The position numbers and the translations under genes were made by a program. From an uncultured Saprospiraceae bacterium (lineage in GTDB: Bacteria > Bacteroidota > Bacteroidia > Chitinophagales > Saprospiraceae), in NCBI GenBank assembly GCA_937926205.1, contig CALEYL010000036.1, positions 1-64,000 on the forward strand: 64,000 nucleotides of DNA, given 5' to 3'. Within the stretch, counting starts at the first letter, position 1; the number at the start of each line of letters is the position of its first letter. Shown here piece by piece: positions 25,010 to 32,891 of this stretch. The notes below the pieces were generated by a model. It was not told the DNA's origin and ran no database searches. It worked only from the letters and a program-made list of their open reading frames with translations.

Positions 25010-26860
25010 ATGAATCTACTAAAATCCATTTCCCTGTTGCTCCTGATCGCGCTCAGCCTACAATGCCAAAAAGGCGGCGTTTCTGAAACTGCGCATGTGA
25101 AGCGACCGGACCAGCACAGTTTTTCCAGACCGGACAGCGCTGTCACCAAACACCTTGACCTGAACCTCAAAGTAGATTTTGAGCAGAAAGTCCTTTCCGG
25201 ATACGCCCGCTGGACCATTTCCGCAGGAGAAAATACCAAAGATATTGTTTTTGATACCCGGGATCTCGACATCCGAAGAATCACCATTGGCAAAGAAGAG
25301 CAGGAAACGACCTGGTCAATGGGCGTTGCTGATCCGATTTTGGGCAGCGCACTCCGGGTGAAAATAACGCCGCAGACAGAGGTGGTGACCATTTATTATG
25401 CCACAAAACCTGAATCGGCAGCACTGGGCTGGTTAGACGCGGCTCAGACTGCCGGCAAAAAGTTGCCATTTCTGCTGACACAGGGAGAGGCCATCCTCAC
25501 CAGAACCTGGATTCCCTGCCAGGATAGCCCCGGCATCCGCGTCACCTACAATGCTGCCATTGAAACGCCTGTGGGCATGATGGCTGTGATGAGCGCTGAA
25601 AATCCGCAAAAACAAAGTGATGATGGGCGCTACACCTTCAAAATGGACCTGCCCATTTCACCTTATCTGATTGCTTTGGCGGTTGGCGATATTGCATTTC
25701 AATCGATTGGCGCCCGCACCGGCGTTTACGCAGAGCCAAAGTTGCTGGCCGACGCCGCCTGGGAATTTGCCGACATGGAAAAGATGCTGGTGGCTGCCGA
25801 ATCGCTCTACGGCCCTTATGTTTGGGGGCGATACGACCTCATCGTTTTGCCGCCGGGATTTCCCTTTGGCGGAATGGAAAACCCGCGACTAACCTTTGCC
25901 ACGCCAACCGTTATTTCGCACGACCGCAGTCTGGTTTCGCTGGTTGCGCACGAACTGGCCCACTCCTGGTCGGGCAACCTCGTTACGAACGCCTCCTGGA
26001 ACGATTTTTGGGTCAATGAAGGCTTCACCGTTTATTTTGAAAGGCGCATCATGGAAGCTTTGTACGGACGGGATTACACCAACATGCTCGCGCTGCTGGA
26101 ATACGACGAACTACAGGACGAAATCAAAGACCTGGGCGCTGACAGCCCGGATACGCGCCTGAAACTGGATTTGGAAAACCGCGATCCCGACGAAGGCATG
26201 AACGACATTGCCTATCAGAAAGGCGCCTTTTTTCTGCAAATGCTGGAAGAAAAGGTGGGCAGGGAAAAATTTGACGCCTTTTTGAAGCAGTATTTTAAAG
26301 CCCACGAATTCCAGACGATGACAACCGAAAAGTTTGTGGATTACCTCCATAAAAACCTGTTGGATCCTCTGAAAGTCGATGTCAATGTAGACGAGTGGAT
26401 TTATCAACCGGGGCTTCCGGCCAATTGCCCGATTCCCGAATCCAAACGCCTGTCGGCGGCTGAAGCTGCTGCGCAAGGCACGATGCCTTCCAAACTGCAA
26501 ACTGTTCGCTGGACCTATCAGGAATGGGTGCAATACATTCATTCCCTGCCGGATACATTAAATGTTTCCATGCTGGGCAAAATTGATCAGGCCTTTAATT
26601 TTACCCGATCCGGCAACGCTGAAATTCGCTGTGCCTGGTACGAGCATGCCATTCGGGAAGGGTACTCCCCGACTATTTTGCCGGACATCGAAGCTTTTTT
26701 GGTAGAAGTCGGACGTCGGCGATTTCTGATGCCGCTTTACCGGGCTTTTAAAGAAACAGGGCAGATCGAAACAGCCCGGCAGATTTTTGAAAAAGCAAAA
26801 GACAATTACCATTCGGTAAGTCGCAATAGCATCGAGAGTCTGTTGAAAGATGAAGGATAA
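25010..26860 (+). CDS. M1 family aminopeptidase lipoprotein (LTA4 hydrolase-like)
   Basis: A 616-residue zinc aminopeptidase; the ATG at 25010 is preferred over the TTG two codons earlier. It starts with a lipoprotein signal (NLLKSISLLLLIALSLQC), so the mature enzyme is lipid-anchored in the envelope. The N-terminal beta domain runs to about residue 210. The catalytic part carries the exopeptidase motif GGMEN (about 289) and the zinc site H314-E315-x2-H318 (VAHELAHSW) with Glu337 in WVNEGFTVYFERRI, the spacing of M1 enzymes. A C-terminal helical domain of the leukotriene A4 hydrolase type closes the protein, with RRRFLMPLYRAFKETGQIET near the end. It removes N-terminal residues from peptides. 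Its 3' end overlaps the flavoprotein gene by 11 bases, so the two form an operon. Confidence 0.93.
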   Translation: MNLLKSISLLLLIALSLQCQKGGVSETAHVKRPDQHSFSRPDSAVTKHLDLNLKVDFEQKVLSGYARWTISAGENTKDIVFDTRDLDIRRITIGKEEQETTWSMGVADPILGSALRVKITPQTEVVTIYYATKPESAALGWLDAAQTAGKKLPFLLTQGEAILTRTWIPCQDSPGIRVTYNAAIETPVGMMAVMSAENPQKQSDDGRYTFKMDLPISPYLIALAVGDIAFQSIGARTGVYAEPKLLADAAWEFADMEKMLVAAESLYGPYVWGRYDLIVLPPGFPFGGMENPRLTFATPTVISHDRSLVSLVAHELAHSWSGNLVTNASWNDFWVNEGFTVYFERRIMEALYGRDYTNMLALLEYDELQDEIKDLGADSPDTRLKLDLENRDPDEGMNDIAYQKGAFFLQMLEEKVGREKFDAFLKQYFKAHEFQTMTTEKFVDYLHKNLLDPLKVDVNVDEWIYQPGLPANCPIPESKRLSAAEAAAQGTMPSKLQTVRWTYQEWVQYIHSLPDTLNVSMLGKIDQAFNFTRSGNAEIRCAWYEHAIREGYSPTILPDIEAFLVEVGRRRFLMPLYRAFKETGQIETARQIFEKAKDNYHSVSRNSIESLLKDEG

Positions 26861-28085
26861 GAAAAACAGGGTCGTGGTCATCGGCGGGGGCGCCGCAGGT
26901 TTTTTCGCAGCCATCCGTTGCGCAGAACTCAACCGCGATGTGGAAGTGGTCATTCTCGAGCGCGGGAAAGAAGCCCTCGGAAAAGTGAAAGTTTCCGGAG
27001 GCGGGCGCTGCAATGTAACGCATGCCTGTTTTGATGCTTCGGAACTGATCAAACGCTACCCCCGCGGCGGACGCGAACTGCTGGGGCCATTCCACCGTTT
27101 TGGCTGTGGGGATACGGTGGAATGGTTTGAACAACGCGGCGTGCGCCTGAAAACGGAATCGGATGGGCGTATGTTTCCGGTAACGGACAACTCTCAAACG
27201 ATCATGGATTGCCTCTGGGATGCTGCGCGAAAAGCCGGCGTGAAAATTTTCCTGCAACAGCGTGTTGAAGGCTTGTTGCCCCCGTCTGAGCAACAGCCCG
27301 CCTGGACCGTCCGCACCAAAGACCAGGTGCTCTACGCCGATCGGCTCATGCTGGCTACCGGCAGCAGTACGGCAGTTTGGGAATGGCTGCGCGAACTCGG
27401 GCATACCATCGTTCCTCCTGTGCCCTCGCTGTTTACATTCAACATCAAAGACCCGCGCATTCTGGGATTAGAAGGCATCTCGGTCCCTCTGGCGACTACG
27501 GCTGTAGAAGGCACAAAGTTGAACGACGCCGGGCCTTTGCTCATCACGCACTGGGGACTGAGCGGGCCGGCCATTCTTCGGCTATCCGCTTACGGCGCAC
27601 GCGAGCTGGCGGAGCGGAATTACGATTTTCAATTGCTGGTCAACTGGACGGGGCAAGAACCGGATGCCATCAAAATGACGCTGGAAAGCAGCCGCAAAAA
27701 CGACGCCAGGAAGCAGGTATTTCCCCAGGCCATGTTTGGTCTGCCATCGAGGTTGTGGCGTAGTTTGGTCACTGCTGCCGGTATTTTGCCCGAAACGAAA
27801 TGGGCCGATCTGAACAAACAACAATTTCAGGGTTTACTCGCTCAACTTACGGCTGCCCGATTTCAGGTTCGGGGCAAAAGCACCTTCAAAGAAGAATTTG
27901 TGACTGCGGGCGGGGTGAGCCTGCGCGAAGTGAATTTCAAAACCTTTGAAAGCAAGTTGCTGTCCGGTCTCTATTTTGCAGGCGAAGTACTCGACATTGA
28001 CGCCGTTACCGGCGGCTTCAATTTTCAGGCGGCCTGGACTGGAGGATGGATAGCGGGAGAGGCGATGGGGGTGGACCCAGCCTGA
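26850..28085 (+). CDS. NAD(P)/FAD-dependent oxidoreductase, BaiN/RdsA (HI0933) family
   Basis: A 411-residue cytoplasmic flavoprotein. It has the N-terminal FAD-binding motif VVVIGGGAAGFFAAIRCAEL, the family signature GKVKVSGGGRCNVTH (about residues 45-60), a second motif LMLATGSST near 168, THWGLSGPAILRLS near 232, and the closing GEVLDIDAVTGGFNFQAAWT. These place it in the YhiN/HI0933 group. One intestinal member reduces bile acids (BaiN), but most have no proven substrate, so only a general redox role is claimed. It is translationally coupled to the upstream aminopeptidase gene (stop and start overlap). Confidence 0.92.
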   Translation: MKDKKNRVVVIGGGAAGFFAAIRCAELNRDVEVVILERGKEALGKVKVSGGGRCNVTHACFDASELIKRYPRGGRELLGPFHRFGCGDTVEWFEQRGVRLKTESDGRMFPVTDNSQTIMDCLWDAARKAGVKIFLQQRVEGLLPPSEQQPAWTVRTKDQVLYADRLMLATGSSTAVWEWLRELGHTIVPPVPSLFTFNIKDPRILGLEGISVPLATTAVEGTKLNDAGPLLITHWGLSGPAILRLSAYGARELAERNYDFQLLVNWTGQEPDAIKMTLESSRKNDARKQVFPQAMFGLPSRLWRSLVTAAGILPETKWADLNKQQFQGLLAQLTAARFQVRGKSTFKEEFVTAGGVSLREVNFKTFESKLLSGLYFAGEVLDIDAVTGGFNFQAAWTGGWIAGEAMGVDPA

Positions 28086-28096
28086 AATCCCATGCC

Positions 28097-29590
28097 TCAT
28101 TCCAGCCACCCCGGCAAAGTTTCCAGATTAAAATATGGCACAATAATGAAATAAGCCACCAGCGTAATGATGGCGATGGCAATAAAATTCATCATAAATC
28201 CGGCCCGGGCCATTTGTGGAATCGTGACCTTATTGCTGGCGAAAACAACGGCGTTGGTACCGGTGCCGGAAGGCAGCATAAACGCACACGAACAGGCAAA
28301 AGTAGCCGGAATCATCAGCAGGTAAGGGTGGGCCTGGTTCGCGATGGCCATTGTGGCGAGGATCGGCATGAATATATTGGCCGTGGCCGTATTGGAGTTG
28401 ATTTCGGTGATGAACGTAATGGCGGTTACCACGACCAGTAAGATCCAGAAAGTAGGCAGGCTTTGCAGGAATGTGACTTCACTGCCAATCCATGCGGCCA
28501 ATCCAGTGTGGGAGAAACTTTCAGCAAGAGCATAACCACCGCCTACGATCATGACCACGCCCCAGGGCGCCTGTTCGGCATCCTTCCAGCTCATCAAAGC
28601 TTTGGGTTTGCCGTTTTCGTTTCGTTCATCGCCTTTGAATATAAAAAGCAGCAACATACCGAATATGGCTACGGTTGCATCGTGCACGTACTCCTCTATA
28701 CCAAGCAGGCTACTCCAGCCCGGCACGGTAAAGCTTCCAAAATGGAGGTCTTTTCGGAAAATCCATCCCAGAGAAGTCAGCAAAAACACATACAGCACCC
28801 TGCGTTCGCCGGCACTCATCCTGCCTAGGCTGCGCAACTCGTCCTGCACAATTTCGGCGCCACCTTCCAATTGGCCTTTTACGCTAAAATATTTGATGAG
28901 GTAGAGCCATCCCGCAGGCAGTAAAATGACCGCGAGGGGAACGCCAAAAGCCAGCCAGTCGGTGAAACTGATTTCGGGCGCTGCGGGGTAAAGTTTGTGG
29001 ATGATGCCGGTAAAGACCAGGTTGGGCGGCGTGCCGATGAGCGTTGCCATACCGCCAATACTGGCCGCATAAGCCAAACCGAGCATCATGACCAGCCCGA
29101 AATTATCGGCACTGCCGTGCGCTTCCTCTTCATGGACTACCGACAGGGCAATGGGCAACATCATCAGCGTAACGGCTACGTTTGCCAGCCACATGGAGAG
29201 GAAGGCGGTGGCCAGCATGAAACTCAGAATGATGCGCCTGCGATCGGTGCCGATGAAGCGCACGGTCATCAGTGCGATGCGCTTGTGGAGGTTTTGTTTC
29301 TCAATTGCTTTGGCAATAATCAGGCCGCCTATGAGCATCAGCACGTAGTTGTGGCCGTAGTTTTCAGCTACTTTTTCAGAAGGCAGGACACCCAGCAATG
29401 GAAACGCAACCAGCGGAACAAAAGCCGTTGCATAAATCGGCATGGCTTCTGTAATCCACCAAATTGCCATGAGCAAGGCAACACCTGCCGCAAACATGGC
29501 CTCCGGTTTCATGCCTTCAGGAATCGGCAAAAAGAGAAAAAGCAGGAGTACTGCGGCGCCGGAAAAGAGGCCGATGGTCTTTGCGTTCAT
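28097..29590 (-). CDS. DASS/SLC13-family sodium-coupled anion symporter
   Basis: A 497-residue inner membrane carrier, with the start set at 29590 (MNAKTIGLFSGAAVLLLFLF). It has about 12 membrane-spanning or re-entrant segments. The C-terminal SNT motif is intact in EINSNTATANIFMPIL. The matching N-terminal site reads MWLANVAVTLMMLP, with Ala-Asn-Val in place of Ser-Asn-Thr, which may shift substrate or sodium binding. Members import dicarboxylates, citrate or sulfate with sodium. The long cytoplasmic region between the halves (about 200-250) is charged. It is convergent with the flavoprotein gene, leaving an 11-base gap. Confidence 0.88.
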   Translation of the reverse strand: MNAKTIGLFSGAAVLLLFLFLPIPEGMKPEAMFAAGVALLMAIWWITEAMPIYATAFVPLVAFPLLGVLPSEKVAENYGHNYVLMLIGGLIIAKAIEKQNLHKRIALMTVRFIGTDRRRIILSFMLATAFLSMWLANVAVTLMMLPIALSVVHEEEAHGSADNFGLVMMLGLAYAASIGGMATLIGTPPNLVFTGIIHKLYPAAPEISFTDWLAFGVPLAVILLPAGWLYLIKYFSVKGQLEGGAEIVQDELRSLGRMSAGERRVLYVFLLTSLGWIFRKDLHFGSFTVPGWSSLLGIEEYVHDATVAIFGMLLLFIFKGDERNENGKPKALMSWKDAEQAPWGVVMIVGGGYALAESFSHTGLAAWIGSEVTFLQSLPTFWILLVVVTAITFITEINSNTATANIFMPILATMAIANQAHPYLLMIPATFACSCAFMLPSGTGTNAVVFASNKVTIPQMARAGFMMNFIAIAIITLVAYFIIVPYFNLETLPGWLE

Positions 29591-29794
29591 GTTGGCTGAT
29601 TTTTCGTTTGTACACCTTTCAGGGACGGCTTTGAGTGTCCGATCCTTCAAAAGATGGCCCCAAAGTAAGTAGAGATGGTAACTTTTTTACAAAACCTGGA
29701 CTGGTTTTGAAGGCGTTGCTGAGGGAATGAGCATAGCATGGGCATCGACTGACCATGCCAAAAGTGGCTGAATTACCATTCAGAACAAATTAGC

Positions 29795-29818
29795 TACCAT
29801 GTGCATGGTACAAAGGTA
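29795..29818 (-). promoter_or_regulatory. -7 box overlapping a TACCATG palindrome
   Basis: On the minus strand TACCTTTG (29818-29811) is followed directly by a palindrome TACCATG-TG-CATGGTA (29795-29810), where the transcript would start. A related GCATGG/CCATGC pair lies at 29736-29758. This could be an operator for the transporter gene, whose ATG is 205 bases downstream. Confidence 0.3.
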
Positions 29819-29877
29819 AGGGGCAATGACACTGGCAAGTTTCATGTATTGGCGCAGCCGTGTCACAGTTTAAAACC

Positions 29878-30198
29878 TCATATCAAATCTTTTAAAGGGG
29901 GAGGCGCATAAAGCGCCAGTTCCCATGCTTCAAATTGTGGTTCCGCTGTATAATCCGGATCGCAATATTGCCGGATGTACTGGGTCGCCCTCTTTTCTGC
30001 ATATTTTGCATTGAGTACAACCCCGTTTTCGTCCAGTTCCAATACATTGACATAGATGGCATAGGCCATTTCAATGGCACTGGGTTCTTCTCCATAAAGC
30101 TGAAGGTAGTTGACACCTTCCAGCATATAATGGGTTCCGCTTGACATAAAATAGGCAAAGGTTCTCAACGCTCCGCTAAAGGAATGGCTTAATTTCAT
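29878..30198 (-). CDS. small conserved hypothetical protein
   Basis: A 106-residue soluble protein, with the start set at 30198 (MKLSHSFSGALRTFAYFMSS). The sequence is unusually rich in aromatic and acidic residues: SAIEMAYAIYVNVLELDENG, ATQYIRQYCDPDYTAEPQFE, WELALYAPP. The pattern resembles a family I recall as DUF7677, but the match cannot be checked here. No catalytic motif is seen. It begins 10 bases after the M28 peptidase stop on the same strand, so it is probably co-transcribed with it. A link in function is not implied. Confidence 0.55.
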   Translation of the reverse strand: MKLSHSFSGALRTFAYFMSSGTHYMLEGVNYLQLYGEEPSAIEMAYAIYVNVLELDENGVVLNAKYAEKRATQYIRQYCDPDYTAEPQFEAWELALYAPPPLKDLI

Positions 30199-30208
30199 GG
30201 TTGTTTTA

Positions 30209-31720
30209 TTACTCCCCCAACCCATACAACAACTTCCCGGCCTTCTCGTATTTATCGCCTTTTACCCAGCGTGGTTTGCCGGCGTCATCCGCGATGAGGC
30301 GGGTGGTGTAGATGAAAGACTGGCAGTATTTCAGGAAATAATCGTAGTCGATCGTTTCCGGGTTGTCGATGGCCTGGTGGTAGTATTTGCCGATGGCTTC
30401 GTCAAATTCGGTGATGCCGAGGCTGAAGGTCAGCGCCGGAATGCCTTTGGCTGCGAATGAGACGTTGTCGGAGCGGTCGAACAGGTTCTGCTCCGGCGCC
30501 GGGTTGGGGAATACTTTCAGTCCCAGAGCTTCTACGCCTTTTTGCAGCAGATCATCCGTGCCGGTGCGCCCGTGGCCGATGATGGAAATATAATCCGTGT
30601 TGTTGTAACCCGCGTTGTCAATGTTCAGGTTGAAAATGACCTGGTTGTGTGGAATGAGCGGATTTTCAGCGTAATACTGGCTGCCGAGCAAACCCAGTTC
30701 TTCGCCGGTTACAGCCAGGAAAAGGATCGAACGTTTGGGGCGATCCAGCGAAAAGGCTTTTGCGGCGGCTATCAGCGCAACGGTGCCCATGGCATTGTCG
30801 CGGGTGCCGTTGAAAATGGAATCTTTAGCCGTGTAAGGAGAACCGCCGTCTTTGCCAACGCCCATGTGGTCGTAGTGGGCCGTCATGAGGACGTATTCGT
30901 TTTTCAACACCGGATCGCTGCCTTCCAGCACGCCAATGACATTTTGAGAAGGCATCGCGCGACTGCTGAAGCCGCTGCTGGTTAGCGTTGCTTTCGCTTT
31001 TTTGCCCTGAAGGCTACGCACCAGTTCCTGTGAAGGTTCTTTCCACCAGCCATAAACCATTTTTTTAGCAGCCGCAGATTCGGGTTCATTGGATGGCGTG
31101 CGCAGGTTTTCTTTGTTGAAATAACTTCTGAAAAAGCCCCAGGGGAAAGAAAGTCGGTATAATTCAATCAAAGCAACTGCACCGCGTTCTGCTGCCAGTT
31201 TGCGCTTGGTGCCCATTGCCTGGAAAACGGCCAACGGATCTTTGCTGTCTGGCGGTCCGGGCAGGACCAAAACGATTTTGCCCGCTACATCCAGTCCTTT
31301 ATAGTCGTCGTGGCCGGTTTCGGCGTCCACCCAGCCATTGCCGGCAAAAACTGCGGTCGTAGATAAACTTGCGGCTTCTCCGGTCAGGATCATGAGTTCT
31401 TCCCCTTGTTCAAAGCTGGATTTTCCAAGGGTCAGTTTAGCGCTTGCCGGCGGCTTTACCGCTTCGAAAGGAATGGATTGAAAGTATTTGGTTGCGCCGG
31501 GAACATTCTTAAAACCATAGGCTTCGAGATGAGAGGCGAGGTATTGTGCGGCGATGTTGTTGCCTGCAGCGCCTGTCCGACGGCCCATCAGGGCGTCTGA
31601 AGCGAGGAAGCGAAGGTGAGCTTCCACTTCTGCTTTGCTGATCTGAAATTCGGGAAGTGCAGGCTGAGCAGCGAGCACTGTGCTTCCCAGCAGGAAGCAA
31701 ACCAATAGAGCGTTTTTCAT
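30209..31720 (-). CDS. secreted M28-family zinc aminopeptidase with PA domain
   Basis: A 503-residue exported peptidase with the start set at 31720 (signal peptide MKNALLVCFLLGSTVLAAQ). A protease-associated insert lies at about 110-215 (GKIVLVLPGPPDSKDPL). The catalytic M28 domain from about residue 260 shows the co-catalytic zinc ligands in order: His in TAHYDHMGVG, Asp in GTRDNAMGTVALIAA, Glu-Glu in VTGEELGLLGS, Asp in NLNIDNAGYNN and His in KYYHQAIDNPETID. It removes N-terminal amino acids from peptides outside the cytoplasm. A short hypothetical gene follows after 10 bases. Confidence 0.92.
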   Translation of the reverse strand: MKNALLVCFLLGSTVLAAQPALPEFQISKAEVEAHLRFLASDALMGRRTGAAGNNIAAQYLASHLEAYGFKNVPGATKYFQSIPFEAVKPPASAKLTLGKSSFEQGEELMILTGEAASLSTTAVFAGNGWVDAETGHDDYKGLDVAGKIVLVLPGPPDSKDPLAVFQAMGTKRKLAAERGAVALIELYRLSFPWGFFRSYFNKENLRTPSNEPESAAAKKMVYGWWKEPSQELVRSLQGKKAKATLTSSGFSSRAMPSQNVIGVLEGSDPVLKNEYVLMTAHYDHMGVGKDGGSPYTAKDSIFNGTRDNAMGTVALIAAAKAFSLDRPKRSILFLAVTGEELGLLGSQYYAENPLIPHNQVIFNLNIDNAGYNNTDYISIIGHGRTGTDDLLQKGVEALGLKVFPNPAPEQNLFDRSDNVSFAAKGIPALTFSLGITEFDEAIGKYYHQAIDNPETIDYDYFLKYCQSFIYTTRLIADDAGKPRWVKGDKYEKAGKLLYGLGE

Positions 31721-31989
31721 ATTGCAAGATTTGAACACCCAAAATCGTTTTGGAGAATATTTTGAAAAAGGAGCCTGCAAGTTGCAGCAAAACAGCCTCA
31801 TTCCTAAATAAAGCTTATAGAAAAAGCAGGGGGATTTTTTCTAACCCGTTGAAAGTTGCGTACCGCTGAACTCCTGTTCAGCGTGTATCTCAAAGGCGCC
31901 CTTTCTTTGCCAAAGCGCTGTAGGAATGAGGAAAAAGGACCGATTTTGAGGCCGGGCAATACACAACTATCAGACGTTAAAAACAGACC

Positions 31990-32478
31990 CTATCGTTCTT
32001 CAAACATACCTGTTTTCTTATTCTTCACCACCTTATCCCAATCGAAATAGCGTCCGTTCATGACCACATAAACTCCCGGCGCCAGGGTTTGTACAAAAGC
32101 CAGTGCGCTGCCGAGGTTGAAAAAACCATCGGAAGAAGTCCCGAAAGAATAGGGAATCATGGCCCCGGTGAGCACGATGGTTTTGCCTTCAATATTCGAA
32201 TGGTGGAGGTGGGCGGCGGTTTCTACCATGCCGTCCGTCCCGTGCGTAATCAGGATGGTATCGGTGGAGGAACGCCGGCAATTGTGTACGATGATCTCCC
32301 GGTCAGCATCCGTCATATCCAGGCTGTCGATCATCATCAGCGTTTTGATGTCTATGTCGAGGGTACAACGCCCGAGGTCGAACATCTCCTGAAGATGGGT
32401 GTCTTTGAAGTACAACTCGCCTTTGATGTAATTGTACTCTTTGTCAAAAGTACCGCCTGTAACAAAAACCTGAATCAT
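31990..32478 (-). CDS. single-domain asparaginase-like protein
   Basis: A 162-residue cytoplasmic protein covering only the N-terminal domain of type I/II L-asparaginases. Both nucleophile-bearing motifs are present: VTGGTFDKEY at the N-terminus and THGTDGMVETAAHL in the middle. Full-length asparaginases are about 330 residues and have a second domain that completes the active site in the dimer, which is absent here. No downstream fragment is seen, so this is likely the stand-alone domain form known in many proteobacteria and Bacteroidota rather than a recent truncation. Asparaginase activity is therefore uncertain. The 270 bases before it up to the M28 start hold no gene, only a short GCTGAAC-TCCT-GTTCAGC hairpin at 31865-31882. 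Confidence 0.8.
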   Translation of the reverse strand: MIQVFVTGGTFDKEYNYIKGELYFKDTHLQEMFDLGRCTLDIDIKTLMMIDSLDMTDADREIIVHNCRRSSTDTILITHGTDGMVETAAHLHHSNIEGKTIVLTGAMIPYSFGTSSDGFFNLGSALAFVQTLAPGVYVVMNGRYFDWDKVVKNKKTGMFEER

Positions 32479-32560
32479 AAGTGTTGGAAATAGGGCGGAA
32501 AGATAGGGAATCTGTGGAATAATTGGTGATTAGGATGAGACTGGGGTATCTATAAAAGCC

Positions 32561-32782
32561 TTACCGCTCATTAGCTTCGTCACGATTAAATCGATAATCG
32601 GCAGGTAATTCTATTTTAAAGCTTCTTAGTTTCTTAAAAAGAACGTCTGCTTTGATTTTCTCAGTACCAGTTTGCTGAATAACAATCTTTTTTTTAGCAA
32701 GCCAATCACTGATTTCCTCTAATTCACTAACATTATCGATTTCAAAAACGACTCTCATATGCCTTGTGGAATTTTTATTCAA
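32561..32782 (-). CDS. small hypothetical protein, antitoxin-like C-terminus
   Basis: A 73-residue soluble protein (a second possible start, MRVVFEIDNV, lies at 32758). It has an alternating strand-helix pattern and ends in IELPADYRFNRDEANER, a tail seen in many short Bacteroidota proteins that accompany PIN or RelE-type toxins. No toxin gene is adjacent on either side, so either the partner is lost or the role is different. It stands alone between the asparaginase-like gene and the BNR-repeat gene. Confidence 0.5.
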   Translation of the reverse strand: MNKNSTRHMRVVFEIDNVSELEEISDWLAKKKIVIQQTGTEKIKADVLFKKLRSFKIELPADYRFNRDEANER

Positions 32783-32891
32783 AAGTAGTGGATTATCTGG
32801 ACTAATGCAAATGGCACATATTTACACAAAGAACGATCTGTGCGTGCCGTGAAAAAGCTCAACGGCACACACAGAGTCTGCATTATAAATT

